A stretch of 43,604 bases of DNA from Rubripirellula obstinata (GTDB lineage: Bacteria > Planctomycetota > Planctomycetia > Pirellulales > Pirellulaceae), in the NCBI RefSeq assembly GCF_001642955.1, contig NZ_LWSK01000045.1, forward strand, positions 1 to 43,604, in the 5' to 3' direction. Below the pieces are notes generated by a model. That model did no database searches, was not told where the DNA came from, and saw only the letters and a program-made list of their open reading frames with translations. Positions 33,879-42,003 of this stretch are shown here, piece by piece. The position numbers were made by a program, and so were the translations under genes. Every line of letters begins with the position of its first letter. Within the stretch, counting starts at the first letter, position 1.

Positions 33879-34556
33879 GTGCTTCCCTTACTGAAGACAA
33901 TCGAACCCTTTGCTTTGCTGCTGGCGCTTTTGCCGCTAGTCGGCTATTTGTTGGTGCTGGGGTTTGTTCGGTTTTCGGGTCGAGCTTTGGTGACGACAGG
34001 AGCACGGGATTTGGCTGCGCTTGGCATCGCGGTCGTTGGTTTGATTGCGATTGGTCCAGCCGAATTGTTTTTTCCGGCAACGGCAGCAACGGTTTTTGGC
34101 AGCATTGTCTGGTTGGCACTAATCGCGTTTTATGGACTGACACTTGCGCTGGTTTGCTTGACGGCGACGCCAAAGTTGGTGGTCTATGGCCGGACCGCTC
34201 AGGAAACTTTCCCAGGCCTATTGAATGCGGCCAAACGAATGGACGCTCAAGCAACCGGCGATTTGGAAACCATGCAGATCCAATTACCAACGCTCAACGT
34301 CCAACTACGGATCGATACGATCGGCGGCGTCGATCATTGTCGCGTTCTTTCGTTTCAGCCCAATGGTTCGATGAAGTTCTGGAACACGCTGCTGGGAAAC
34401 CTTCGCGGTGAACTGAGCGAATCGCCGCGTCCCGCGACGCGTCGCGGCGTTGGCATGTTGGTGTCCGCGTTACTGATGGGCACCATTCTGTGCTGGTACA
34501 GCCTGGGCAACCAAGACCGTCTTGCTGACGGATTCCGCCAATGGTTTTGGCGTTGA
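33879..34556 (+). CDS. Multi-TM membrane protein, function unknown
   Basis: The 225-residue product starts at a GTG with AGG eight bases upstream. It has three hydrophobic segments in the first 100 residues (FALLLALLPLVGYLLVLGF, DLAALGIAVVGLIAIGPAELFF, VFGSIVWLALIAFYGLTLALV). A soluble segment (about 105-195) follows, with strands such as TGDLETMQIQLPTLNVQLRID, and then a last membrane segment (VGMLVSALLMGTILCWYSL). The soluble part may be a small domain facing one side of the membrane. I do not recognise the family. It is convergent with the next gene, with 14 bases between the stops. Confidence 0.75.
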   Translation: MLPLLKTIEPFALLLALLPLVGYLLVLGFVRFSGRALVTTGARDLAALGIAVVGLIAIGPAELFFPATAATVFGSIVWLALIAFYGLTLALVCLTATPKLVVYGRTAQETFPGLLNAAKRMDAQATGDLETMQIQLPTLNVQLRIDTIGGVDHCRVLSFQPNGSMKFWNTLLGNLRGELSESPRPATRRGVGMLVSALLMGTILCWYSLGNQDRLADGFRQWFWR

Positions 34557-34570
34557 GTGTCGTCCCGCGT

Positions 34571-36637
34571 TTACGGAACATTCACCACCACGTCTTTGCC
34601 GAACACCTGCTTGCCGTCGACGATGGCAACCGGACGAACTCTTAGCGGGCCGCGGCCCCACTTTTTTGCATCGATGGAAATGGTTCCGTCGTTGCCTTCG
34701 ATTTCGCCGACAGTCTCGCTGTGGTGCATCAGCTTGATACTGGATGATTCAGCACTGGATACGCGAACGTTATTTTCGTCTGGAATGGCAAAGGGGATCG
34801 ACGGCGAGTTTCCGAATTCAATCCAATCGGTGTGAACGGCGCGAGAGCGCAGTGAGTCACCGGAGATCAAAGTCAGGCGTAGCGGCCATTTTCCGTCTGG
34901 GATTCCTTTGACGTTGATGGTCTTGGTTCGCTCGGGTTTCGATCGACGCAGCAGTTTTCCATTGACGTACAACTCCAACGCGACCGCTCTTGATTTTGGA
35001 TCGCTCATCGCCTGCGGTTTCCAGCCAACCAAGAATTGATCACCACTGGGGCGGCGACGAAACCCAGCACGATCGCTTGGGATGCTTGCGAACGGAGCGG
35101 TCATCGGGTCACCAACAATCAGTGTTTGATAGGGCGATGCGATCGAAAGGTAAAACGATTCAATCGCCGATGAACCACCTGCATAGAAACCGTACATCAC
35201 TGGCAGAGGAAATTTCTGCTGCAGCGCAAACGGTTCGGCCACCGATCCGGATGTCATCGCCGCGCCGCAGTGCAATAGTTCTGTCATCTTGGTTTGAGAA
35301 TCTGTTCGATAGTTTCCGCCGTGACTGGTCAGATTATCGGCGATCGAACCGGGAACCAGATTAAACCTGCGTCCCGCAAGTTTCATGTTGGGTGTTCCCA
35401 GCATCAGGCCAACGCAATCCCCTTCGCGTGTCGGAAGCGCTCCCCTCGTAATCCGACCTTGCTTGCCAAGGTGGCCAAGCCAAAGCAGTGCGTTGGGAAT
35501 GCCGGTAAAGCGAGTTTTCGTTCGGACATCTCCCGATTTTGTGAACCAAAATTCACCCTTGGGAAAAGTTTGGTCGCTTGATGCTGCGCGTCTAAGAGTC
35601 GAAATTGCCAAGTCCATCGTGCTGCCACGTTCGTTGACAATTCCAAGCACGCAACTGGTCAGGTGCCGTACGCCATCGGCAGGATTGAGGCTGGGCCAAC
35701 CATTGCGAGACCAATACACCGTCGAGCTAAATTCAACGGGTGCTTGCGATACGGTCGGAAAACGTTCAAGCGCTTCGATCAGCGGCTTGATTTCTGGTTG
35801 ACTAACGACGGGCTTAAACAGCGACGTTTCATCGAAGTATTTACCACTGGTCCAACCCGCAGCGATGGCGGTTCGGATCATTCGCGCCGATGCCTTGTTG
35901 TCCGCATTTTCGGCGTGGCATTCGGCAGCCAGAATCGCAAGTGGTGCTTGCAGCGGCGACTTGGCGTATAGCGATTCAAACTTTGCGGCAGCTTCCGCAA
36001 ATTTACCCGCGGCGCGATCGTCGTTGGCTTGTTCAAAGATCTCACGTTGTTCAGCCTTACCAAACGGATTGATAAAGTGACGGCTGAAGGATCCACGAAC
36101 GTAGAAGTTTGCATCGAGTCCCAGGTAGCCTTCCGAATCGGCTTGCAGAAAGTTGTAGAAATAAGTCAGGCCGGTGATCGAAGCGGTGCCGCGTTGGACC
36201 TTCCGCATCCCAGGATCCTTCAAGCGTTTGTGGTGTGACCTGACATCGACTGATAGCGGAAACCCAAGCGAGTAGGCAACGACTTTGGTTTGAGCGGCAA
36301 GTTTGCGGGCGTCGATCTGTTCCAGCACCGGCGTCAGTATCTTTGCCTGAAAATCGGCCAGGCTACAGTTGGTCGCCGTCGGGACATCATTCAACACGAT
36401 GACGTTGTTGGACGGGATCTTTCGCAACAGCACGTAATGATTGGCCAGCGTGCGTGAATCCGCCGAATCACCGTTGACGACAACGACAACGTTCTCGCCG
36501 CTAACACCAGCGGCAAGGGGTTTCGTTGATACTGCAATGAACAACGCAGCAAAGAAGAAAGCAATCAAGCGTGCATATCGCCTGAATCGAAAATCGAAGT
36601 CTGACAAGGTGGAAATCCGTTTCGCGAACTTGTTCAT
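34571..36637 (-). CDS. Large secreted protein, TIGR03790-like, function unknown
   Basis: From the ATG at 36637 (MNKFAKRISTL) the protein has 688 residues. The open frame extends further but covers the next gene. A basic region and a hydrophobic stretch (RLIAFFFAALFIAVSTKPLAAG) form a signal peptide. The N-terminal segment NVVVVVNGDSADSRTLANHY followed by LLRKIPSNNVIVLNDVP is the hallmark that I associate with the TIGR03790 family of secreted proteins. A TPR-like middle (DDRAAGKFAEAAAKFESLYA) follows, and the C-terminal third looks like beta sandwich domains (ALELYVNGKLLRRSKPE, GKWPLRLTLISGDSL). It may be an extracytoplasmic hydrolase or adhesion-type protein, but no active site is clear. It lies 40 bases after the small acidic membrane protein gene. 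Confidence 0.75.
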   Translation of the reverse strand: MNKFAKRISTLSDFDFRFRRYARLIAFFFAALFIAVSTKPLAAGVSGENVVVVVNGDSADSRTLANHYVLLRKIPSNNVIVLNDVPTATNCSLADFQAKILTPVLEQIDARKLAAQTKVVAYSLGFPLSVDVRSHHKRLKDPGMRKVQRGTASITGLTYFYNFLQADSEGYLGLDANFYVRGSFSRHFINPFGKAEQREIFEQANDDRAAGKFAEAAAKFESLYAKSPLQAPLAILAAECHAENADNKASARMIRTAIAAGWTSGKYFDETSLFKPVVSQPEIKPLIEALERFPTVSQAPVEFSSTVYWSRNGWPSLNPADGVRHLTSCVLGIVNERGSTMDLAISTLRRAASSDQTFPKGEFWFTKSGDVRTKTRFTGIPNALLWLGHLGKQGRITRGALPTREGDCVGLMLGTPNMKLAGRRFNLVPGSIADNLTSHGGNYRTDSQTKMTELLHCGAAMTSGSVAEPFALQQKFPLPVMYGFYAGGSSAIESFYLSIASPYQTLIVGDPMTAPFASIPSDRAGFRRRPSGDQFLVGWKPQAMSDPKSRAVALELYVNGKLLRRSKPERTKTINVKGIPDGKWPLRLTLISGDSLRSRAVHTDWIEFGNSPSIPFAIPDENNVRVSSAESSSIKLMHHSETVGEIEGNDGTISIDAKKWGRGPLRVRPVAIVDGKQVFGKDVVVNVP

Positions 36638-36677
36638 ATTTAATTCAGTGAGATTAGCGGAATTAGAACCATCAGCA

Positions 36678-36968
36678 TCATTTGAACTCTTCATCGAATG
36701 CTGAAAAATCGTCACCGCCGGTCGCTTCGACTTCGCCGAATTCGACTTCATCCTCGCCTGCTCCGAACTCATCACTTGCGTCTTGCCCAAACCCATCCTC
36801 GGATTCCATCCCTTCGGCCGCAGCGTCTTCATCAAACACCGCTTGGTCGTCCGCGGTTGCTGCTGGCGGATTCGCGGCAGCGTATTTGCGTTTTTCCAAG
36901 TACGACGCGACCGGAATGGCAAGTGCAACGACCAGCAAAAAAATTACCCAACCGATGAAATAGAGCAT
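36678..36968 (-). CDS. Small acidic single-TM protein
   Basis: From the ATG at 36968 (MLYFIGWVIFLLVVALAI) the protein has 96 residues. One N-terminal membrane segment is followed by a short basic stretch (YLEKRKYAAANPP) and a very acidic tail (EDAAAEGMESEDGFGQ, DEDEVEFGEVEA-like). The longer open frame runs back into repeat sequence and is rejected. It lies between the membrane kinase gene and the large secreted protein on the same strand, so the three may be cotranscribed. The family is unknown. Confidence 0.65.
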   Translation of the reverse strand: MLYFIGWVIFLLVVALAIPVASYLEKRKYAAANPPAATADDQAVFDEDAAAEGMESEDGFGQDASDEFGAGEDEVEFGEVEATGGDDFSAFDEEFK

Positions 36969-37114
36969 AGAAGAACGCAGGGATGGTCTGAATGGGTGTC
37001 TCGAAACGGAACTCGTCACCCCAGGATAGTTGACGCTTCGCAAAAACGCAATTTCGAGCCGGGTAAACCCAGGTAAACCCAGGGCAACCGCTCGCAGGCA
37101 AGCTAAATCGTAAA

Positions 37115-37189
37115 GTAGGCCGTAGCGAGCGGAGCGAGTTACGGCGGTGGCGCAAAACGCCGTAACTCGCACCACTCGCTACGGCCTAC
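37115..37189. repeat. GTAGGCCGTAGCGAG palindrome, copy 4
   Basis: The arms at 37115-37145 and 37159-37189 pair over 31 positions with two mismatches, around a 13-base loop. The variable block is CGGA on the left and its near-complement on the right, different from the other three copies. It lies in the 261-base gap between the kinase stop and the small acidic protein gene. The rest of that gap holds nothing recognisable. Confidence 0.92.
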
Positions 37190-37229
37190 AAAAACGTCTG
37201 CCGATTGGCGTGTCTGCACCACGGTAAAC

Positions 37230-38750
37230 CTAAATTTCCAGCCCCAATTGTGCCCTTGTATCTGCTTCAATCGCTCGCTTTAGCAAGTCTTCGGCACGCG
37301 GGTCGTTCTGGATCACTTCTTTGGCGAGAGCACGGAGCTTTGATTTGGAACTCGCCAGCTTGGTGTTGTCGCCGATCGACTGATCCGCCATGCACTGCTG
37401 TGCCAACGCCAAGACCTGATGAATCTTGTCAGCTTTTGGATCGCTTAACAATTCTTGCAACACCGCCGCGGCGTCCTGCGGTCGATCTTGTGCGATCAGA
37501 AGCCGGGAAAGCTGCAACAACGACTTGCTGTGATAACGAGCGTTGGCCCGACTTTCGCTCGGCGGAAATCGCTGGGCCACGCTTCGCCATCCCGCTTCGT
37601 CATTACGGCTGGCGGCGATCAAGTATTGATGTTCAACCGACGTTCCCATGGGGACTTCCTCGGACGCTAACCACTTCGCAACGCCTGGTTGGTCAGGGCG
37701 ATTCGCTTGCCACGCATAGACTGCCGACGCTGCCATGATTGGAAAACAAATCATCGCAGCGATATGTATCCATTTGCGACGACGTGCTTTCCCTGCGGCA
37801 TCGGCGGCCCGCTGCAAACGAATCGTCGCAGAAGAAAATCCCAAATTTGTTTCACCGGAATCGGCTTGGCCACGAATCGCTTCGAGCAGTTGCGTCGGTG
37901 TCTGAAAACGGTCATCAGGTTGCTTCGACATCAATCGTTGAATGATCGCCAACAACCATTCTGGCAAATCGGGGTTACCCGATGCATCGCGAATCGATCG
38001 TGAACGATCAAGCGGCGTTGGCGTGTCATGCAGATGCATCACGGCAAGGGCCAAAGGTTCGTCGGCGATGAACGGAGGCTGGCCAGCCAGCAAGTGATAC
38101 ATCGAAACCCCCAGCGAGTACAAATCGCTTCGTACATCGACGGTCTTTCCTTGCACCTGTTCGGGACTCATGTAACGAGGCGTTCCCAGCGTCAAGCCAA
38201 CTTGAGTCAGGTTCGCGCGGCTTTCGTCATCGCCAACGCCAATTCGGGCCAACCCAAAATCCGCAACCTTGATGCTGCCGCGCGTCGCTCGCATGATGTT
38301 TTCAGGCTTGATGTCGCGGTGAGTAATCCCAGCGTCGGCGGCTGTTTCCAACGCTGATCCAACCGCCATCAAAATTTCAATTGCATCATCGACGCTGATC
38401 GGTCCATTACGATCGAGTGATTCGCGCAGGTTGGGCCCGTCGATCAGTTCCTGGACGATGAAGTGGGTGTCATCGATACTGCCGACGTCATAAACGGCAA
38501 CGATGTTGGGGTGCGAGATCTTTGCGGCGGCACGAGCTTCACGGCGAAACCGGGCGACGTAATCATCGTCCCTGGCCAAGTCACGCCGCAGAACCTTCAT
38601 CGCAACATCGCGGCCCAGCGAAAGATGCCGAGCGGCGTAGACATCAGCCATCCCGCCACGACCGAGCTTTCGCAGAATCTGGTAGTCACCCAATCGTCGT
38701 CCGACCAAACTGGTAGGACTAAAATCTTCAGGCTGTTTTGATTCGCTCAT
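37230..38750 (-). CDS. Membrane-anchored Hanks-type Ser/Thr protein kinase
   Basis: From the ATG at 38750 the protein has 506 residues. The kinase domain (about 22-295) shows a Gly-rich loop GRGGMADVY (30-38), the invariant Lys52 in VAMKVL, HRDIKPEN with Asp146, DFG at 164-166, and SPEQVQG. All catalytic residues are present. A hydrophobic segment (WIHIAAMICFPIMAASAVYAW, about residues 330-350) anchors it. The extracytoplasmic C-terminal part is helical, with a possible TPR-like region (LLQLSRLLIAQDRPQDAAAVLQELL). It probably phosphorylates cytoplasmic targets in response to an external or envelope signal, which is inference. It is upstream of a small acidic membrane protein gene. Confidence 0.94.
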   Translation of the reverse strand: MSESKQPEDFSPTSLVGRRLGDYQILRKLGRGGMADVYAARHLSLGRDVAMKVLRRDLARDDDYVARFRREARAAAKISHPNIVAVYDVGSIDDTHFIVQELIDGPNLRESLDRNGPISVDDAIEILMAVGSALETAADAGITHRDIKPENIMRATRGSIKVADFGLARIGVGDDESRANLTQVGLTLGTPRYMSPEQVQGKTVDVRSDLYSLGVSMYHLLAGQPPFIADEPLALAVMHLHDTPTPLDRSRSIRDASGNPDLPEWLLAIIQRLMSKQPDDRFQTPTQLLEAIRGQADSGETNLGFSSATIRLQRAADAAGKARRRKWIHIAAMICFPIMAASAVYAWQANRPDQPGVAKWLASEEVPMGTSVEHQYLIAASRNDEAGWRSVAQRFPPSESRANARYHSKSLLQLSRLLIAQDRPQDAAAVLQELLSDPKADKIHQVLALAQQCMADQSIGDNTKLASSKSKLRALAKEVIQNDPRAEDLLKRAIEADTRAQLGLEI

Positions 38751-38839
38751 CAAAATTGCTTTCGCGGTGTTGCTGTGAATTTTCTAAACCCGAACGCATA
38801 AGCGAGGGATACGGTGTTCAGTCGAGCCTGATCTGACCA

Positions 38840-38900
38840 TCGACTGAACCAATGTTGGACTGAACCAATGCTGGACTGAACCCTGGCGGGATCAGCTACG
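38840..38900 (+). repeat. TGGACTGAACCAATG repeats joined to a solo CTGAACCCTGGCGGG arm
   Basis: ACTGAACC occurs three times at short spacing (about 38843, 38859 and 38875), twice followed by AATG. The last copy runs into CTGAACCCTGGCGGGATCAG then CTACG (38876-38900), which is identical to 212-236. The minus-strand larE stop codon (38892-38894) lies inside this arm. Confidence 0.8.
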
Positions 38901-39728
38901 TTTTATACCAATTTCTGCGACAAGAGCTTCGTTTAGGTTTCCGCTTCTTAGTCCCGCCGGATCGATGACCACTTCATCAAAACCCAACGCGACAAACTGC
39001 ACAGTCATCGCTGATCTCAATTCGGTTAATCGATTCAGTTCAGGCAATGGTACTTCGACGCGAGCGATTTCCGTTTCATCTTTTTTCAGCAAGCGAACAC
39101 GCACGTCATCGAATCCGCGGTCGCGCAACCAAGATTCACTTTTGTCGATTCGTTCGAGTCGCTTGGGCGTGACTTCGACTCCGTAAGCAATGCGACTGGA
39201 CAAGCAAGGTGACGCTGGCAGGTCGTCGTTGGACAAACCGAAATAGGCGGCGAGCAAACGAACATCCGCCTTGCCGATCGCTAGGTCCGCCAGCGGAGTT
39301 TGAACGCCCGCGTCGGAACCGGCCTTTAAACCCGGTCGATAGTCGCCCAAGTCGTCTGCATTGGTGCCGGAAAGAATCGTTGCATCGGCCATGGTCGATT
39401 GAATCGATTTCACGGCGACATCAATCGATCCATAGAGCGTTTTCTTGCAGTGAAAACATCGCTGAGCGTCGTTGCGACGGTAATCAACCAAGTCTACTTC
39501 GTCGGTTTCGATCCATTGATGTTCGATCCCGATCTCCGCAGCGATTCTGGTTGCCGTTTCACGTTGCCAACTTGCGACGCTGGGCGAAACGGCGGTCACG
39601 GTTACGCTATTCGTCGGCAAAGCCCGGTGAGCCGCGGCGGCAACGACACTACTATCCACTCCACCCGAAAACGCAACCACGACTCGCTCCAGCGAAGCGA
39701 TTCGCTGGATCAGTTTTTCAGCGAGCAA
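38892..39728 (-). CDS. larE: LarE-type ATP-dependent sacrificial sulfur transferase
   Basis: LarE activates a carboxylated pyridinium substrate with ATP and donates its own cysteine sulfur to build the nickel-pincer cofactor of lactate racemase-type enzymes. The PP-loop is VVVAFSGGVDSSVV (SGGVDSS at 21-27). RCFHCKKTLYG, ILSGTNADDLGDYRPG, and PASPCLSSRIAYG are signatures, with the sacrificial Cys at 175 by this numbering. The start is uncertain. A TTG at 39728 gives 278 residues, and an ATT at 39764 has an AGGA eight bases upstream. The ATG at 39914 would read through a palindrome. No larB or larC gene is in the window. The final codons lie in a repeat. Confidence 0.88.
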   Translation of the reverse strand: MLAEKLIQRIASLERVVVAFSGGVDSSVVAAAAHRALPTNSVTVTAVSPSVASWQRETATRIAAEIGIEHQWIETDEVDLVDYRRNDAQRCFHCKKTLYGSIDVAVKSIQSTMADATILSGTNADDLGDYRPGLKAGSDAGVQTPLADLAIGKADVRLLAAYFGLSNDDLPASPCLSSRIAYGVEVTPKRLERIDKSESWLRDRGFDDVRVRLLKKDETEIARVEVPLPELNRLTELRSAMTVQFVALGFDEVVIDPAGLRSGNLNEALVAEIGIKRS

Positions 39729-39840
39729 TTCTGTCGCACCGGAATTGGAATGAGAATCGTTAATGAATAAATTCCTAGTGAAAGTTTTGGTGGTCCGTGA
39801 AGACGTTTGAAGTAGGTCCGGTAGAAACCAGGCTTTTTTG

Positions 39841-39938
39841 GCAAAACGATGAGGGGGGCAAAACGATGGTGCGCAGTAATCTCGCCGCCTTTTACCTCGC
39901 GTGCAGCGCACCATCGTTTTGCCCCTTCATCGTTTTGC
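39841..39938. repeat. GCAAAACGATG inverted repeat with doubled words
   Basis: The arms 39841-39874 and 39906-39938 are complementary apart from one indel and one mismatch. Each arm holds the word CAAAACGATG (or its complement) twice, so there are four copies. The loop also contains short complementary pieces. It lies between the methyltransferase stop and the larE start on the minus strand. I see no other copy in the window. Confidence 0.88.
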
Positions 39939-39972
39939 CCATTTTTTACTTCCGCAGGTCCGGTTCCAACCA

Positions 39973-40869
39973 CTAGCGTTCAAAAACGCAACGAACCTGA
40001 AAACCTGCGTCAAGTTCCCGGCCCGATGCTGTTCTTAATTGTGACCTGGATGCGTCAATTCGCAAACCTGACGTATCGATCAGACGCGATTGTTTCAGAA
40101 ATCCAATCACTTCGTCTGGGCCAATCGACTCGGTATGCCCAGTGAACAAAATTCGCGGCGACACATCGCTGGATGGATCCAGGATTCGCAGCACGTTGTC
40201 TAGCAGCGGCCACAAATCGCGTTCCAGTCGCCACGTTTTTGTACTTCCACGGGATTGTTTGGGGCTGTGTCCGTAGGCGGGCGGATCCAGAACGACGGTG
40301 TGATAGTGGCGTTCGCGGCGAACTTCCCGAGCGACAAATTTAGCTGCATCATCGACCAAGTATCGAATCGGTCGATCTTGCCAGTTGTTCAGTTCTGCGG
40401 CTTTGGCGGCTGCATCCACATTGGGCTTTGCTGCATCGACATGCGCAACTTCAAAGCCAGCCGACAACATCGCCATGCTGCTGGCACCGGTGTAACCGAA
40501 AAGGTTCAAGCCCTTCGGATGCGGTTCATGGCTGGCGACATCTGAATAGGATTTTGGCTGACCTCGCAACCATTGCCAGTTGTCCGCCTGTTCAGGAAAC
40601 AACCCAATGTGACCAAACGGTGTTGGCCGCGTCGGCATTATGAATCCGTCACAATCGATGACCAACGACTTCGGCCACGGCCGACGAAACTCCCATCGCT
40701 TGGTCGCACCGTCAAACCTCGCATCCACGTCATTCCACAGTCGGCGATCTTCAGGTTGGTCGAAATCCGCAGCCGGGCTGGGGCGATCGATCACATAACC
40801 AGCAAGCGATTCCAGCTTGCGGCCATTTCCAAAGTCGATCAATTGATAGGTGCCGGATTCTTCTGTCAT
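39973..40869 (-). CDS. SAM-dependent methyltransferase, RlmI/COG1092-like
   Basis: From the ATG at 40869 (MTEESGTYQLIDFG) the protein has 298 residues. FGHIGLFPEQADNWQWL is followed by motif I as LNLFGYTGASSMAMLSAG. VDAAKPNVDAAAKAAELN then fits motif II, and VVLDPPAYGHSPK is motif IV. This layout matches RlmI/RlmK-type RNA cytosine methyltransferases of the COG1092 group, although the N-terminal PUA part seems absent or short. Its RNA target is unknown. It is upstream of larE on the same strand, with the GCAAAACGATG palindrome between them. Confidence 0.86.
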   Translation of the reverse strand: MTEESGTYQLIDFGNGRKLESLAGYVIDRPSPAADFDQPEDRRLWNDVDARFDGATKRWEFRRPWPKSLVIDCDGFIMPTRPTPFGHIGLFPEQADNWQWLRGQPKSYSDVASHEPHPKGLNLFGYTGASSMAMLSAGFEVAHVDAAKPNVDAAAKAAELNNWQDRPIRYLVDDAAKFVAREVRRERHYHTVVLDPPAYGHSPKQSRGSTKTWRLERDLWPLLDNVLRILDPSSDVSPRILFTGHTESIGPDEVIGFLKQSRLIDTSGLRIDASRSQLRTASGRELDAGFQVRCVFER

Positions 40870-40948
40870 CTGATAAAGTATAGAGATCGTCGGCAAACGC
40901 GACGACCACATTCAGCGGGGTGATTTTGGGAGGCTCTTGTTTTTCTAG

Positions 40949-40990
40949 CCACAAAGGGCACAGGGAACACAAAGGCAGGGGACACAAAAA
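40949..40990. repeat. CACAAAGG-rich low-complexity repeat
   Basis: A run of CCACAAAGGGCACAGGGAAC followed by ACAAAGGCAGGGGACACAAA lies in the gap between the divergent methyltransferase and hydrolase genes. Similar CACAAAGGACACAAAG-like sequences are common in intergenic DNA of many bacteria. The role is unknown. The rest of the gap to 41067 holds nothing that I recognise except the AGGA ribosome-binding site of the hydrolase. Confidence 0.6.
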
Positions 40991-41067
40991 GCGGAAAACC
41001 ATCAAACAGGTGAGCCACTGGAACGGGATGCATTGGGAAGCCCGGTGCCCGGCAGATTGCAGGATCG

Positions 41068-42003
41068 ATGTTGATCCGCCAAACTGCGACGATGAAATTT
41101 ATGGCTCAGGACGTTTTTCCGTACGCATCGAAACAGCACCAGGTAGCTGGTGGCGTGATTCGTTACATCGATGAAGGGCCCAGCGATGAAGAGCCCATCG
41201 ATGAAGAGCCAGAGGACAAGGATGTGATTCTGTGCGTTCACGGAAACCCGACCTGGAGTTTCTATTACCGCCGCGTCGTCGAACGCTTCAAAGAAACCCA
41301 TCGAGTCATTGCGGTCGATCATTTGGGTTGCGGCCGCAGCGACCGACCCAGCCAATCGGAATTTGAATACACGTTGGCTGCGCATCGCGACAACATGCTA
41401 TCGCTGATCGACCACCTGAATCTGGATCGAATGACTTTGCTGGCACATGATTGGGGCGGTGCGATTGGGTTATCGACTCTGGTGGCCCGTCGAGAACGTT
41501 TTAAGCGAATCATGTTGTTGAACACGGCCGCGTTTCCGCCACCGTATGTTCCCTGGCGAATTGCGGCTTGCCGTTTTCCCGTTCTGGGAACTGCGGCTGT
41601 TCGAGGGCTGAACGCGTTTGCAAAAGCTGCGATCACGATGGCGATGTCGCGAAACAAGCTGGATCCGAAAATCGCCGCCGGGCTGCTCGCGCCGTATGAC
41701 AATTGGCACAACCGAGTCGCGATTGATGCGTTTGTTCGTGACATTCCGATGTCTAAATCGCATCCGACGTTCCAGACCTTAACCGATTTGGAGTCCGCGC
41801 TTCCATCGCTTGCCGACATGCCGTCATTGTTGGTTTGGGGAATGAAGGATTGGTGTTTCCGACCAGAATGCCTGCGCCGTTTCCAGCAAGCTTGGCCCAA
41901 CGCAAAGTCTTTGGAAATCGCTGACGCTGGGCACTACGTCATCGAGGATGCACCGAGCGAAACCATCGAAGCGATCGCAGGTTTCCTTTCCGAAACGTCA
42001 TGA
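41068..42003 (+). CDS. Alpha/beta hydrolase, haloalkane-dehalogenase-like
   Basis: The 311-residue protein starts at an ATG with AGGA six bases upstream. HGNPTWSF (58-65) is the oxyanion segment, DHLGCGRSD follows, and LLAHDWGGAIG carries Asp128 as nucleophile with the halide-type Trp129. The acid is Asp261 in VWGMKDWCF, and the base is His289 in DAGHYV. This HDW type fits haloalkane dehalogenases and their OleB-like relatives rather than serine esterases, but the substrate is not certain. Residues 36-50 hold an acidic repeat (DEGPSDEEPIDEEPE) encoded by three 15-base repeats. Its stop overlaps the start of the next gene by four bases. Confidence 0.9.
   Translation: MLIRQTATMKFMAQDVFPYASKQHQVAGGVIRYIDEGPSDEEPIDEEPEDKDVILCVHGNPTWSFYYRRVVERFKETHRVIAVDHLGCGRSDRPSQSEFEYTLAAHRDNMLSLIDHLNLDRMTLLAHDWGGAIGLSTLVARRERFKRIMLLNTAAFPPPYVPWRIAACRFPVLGTAAVRGLNAFAKAAITMAMSRNKLDPKIAAGLLAPYDNWHNRVAIDAFVRDIPMSKSHPTFQTLTDLESALPSLADMPSLLVWGMKDWCFRPECLRRFQQAWPNAKSLEIADAGHYVIEDAPSETIEAIAGFLSETS
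41169..41210 (+). repeat. 15-bp coding repeat CGATGAAGAGCC
   Basis: CGATGAAGGGCC or CGATGAAGAGCC occurs three times at a spacing of exactly 15 bases (41169, 41184, 41199). It encodes DEGPS, DEEPI and DEEPE within the hydrolase gene. The unit preserves the reading frame. Confidence 0.85.

Noticed and set aside
36638-36928. N-terminal extension of the large secreted protein by 97 residues
   Set aside because: It would cover most of the small acidic membrane protein gene and would place the signal peptide in the middle of the protein.
38892-39914. LarE start at the ATG at 39914
   Set aside because: It would add about 60 residues translated from a palindromic repeat, with no match to the LarE family.
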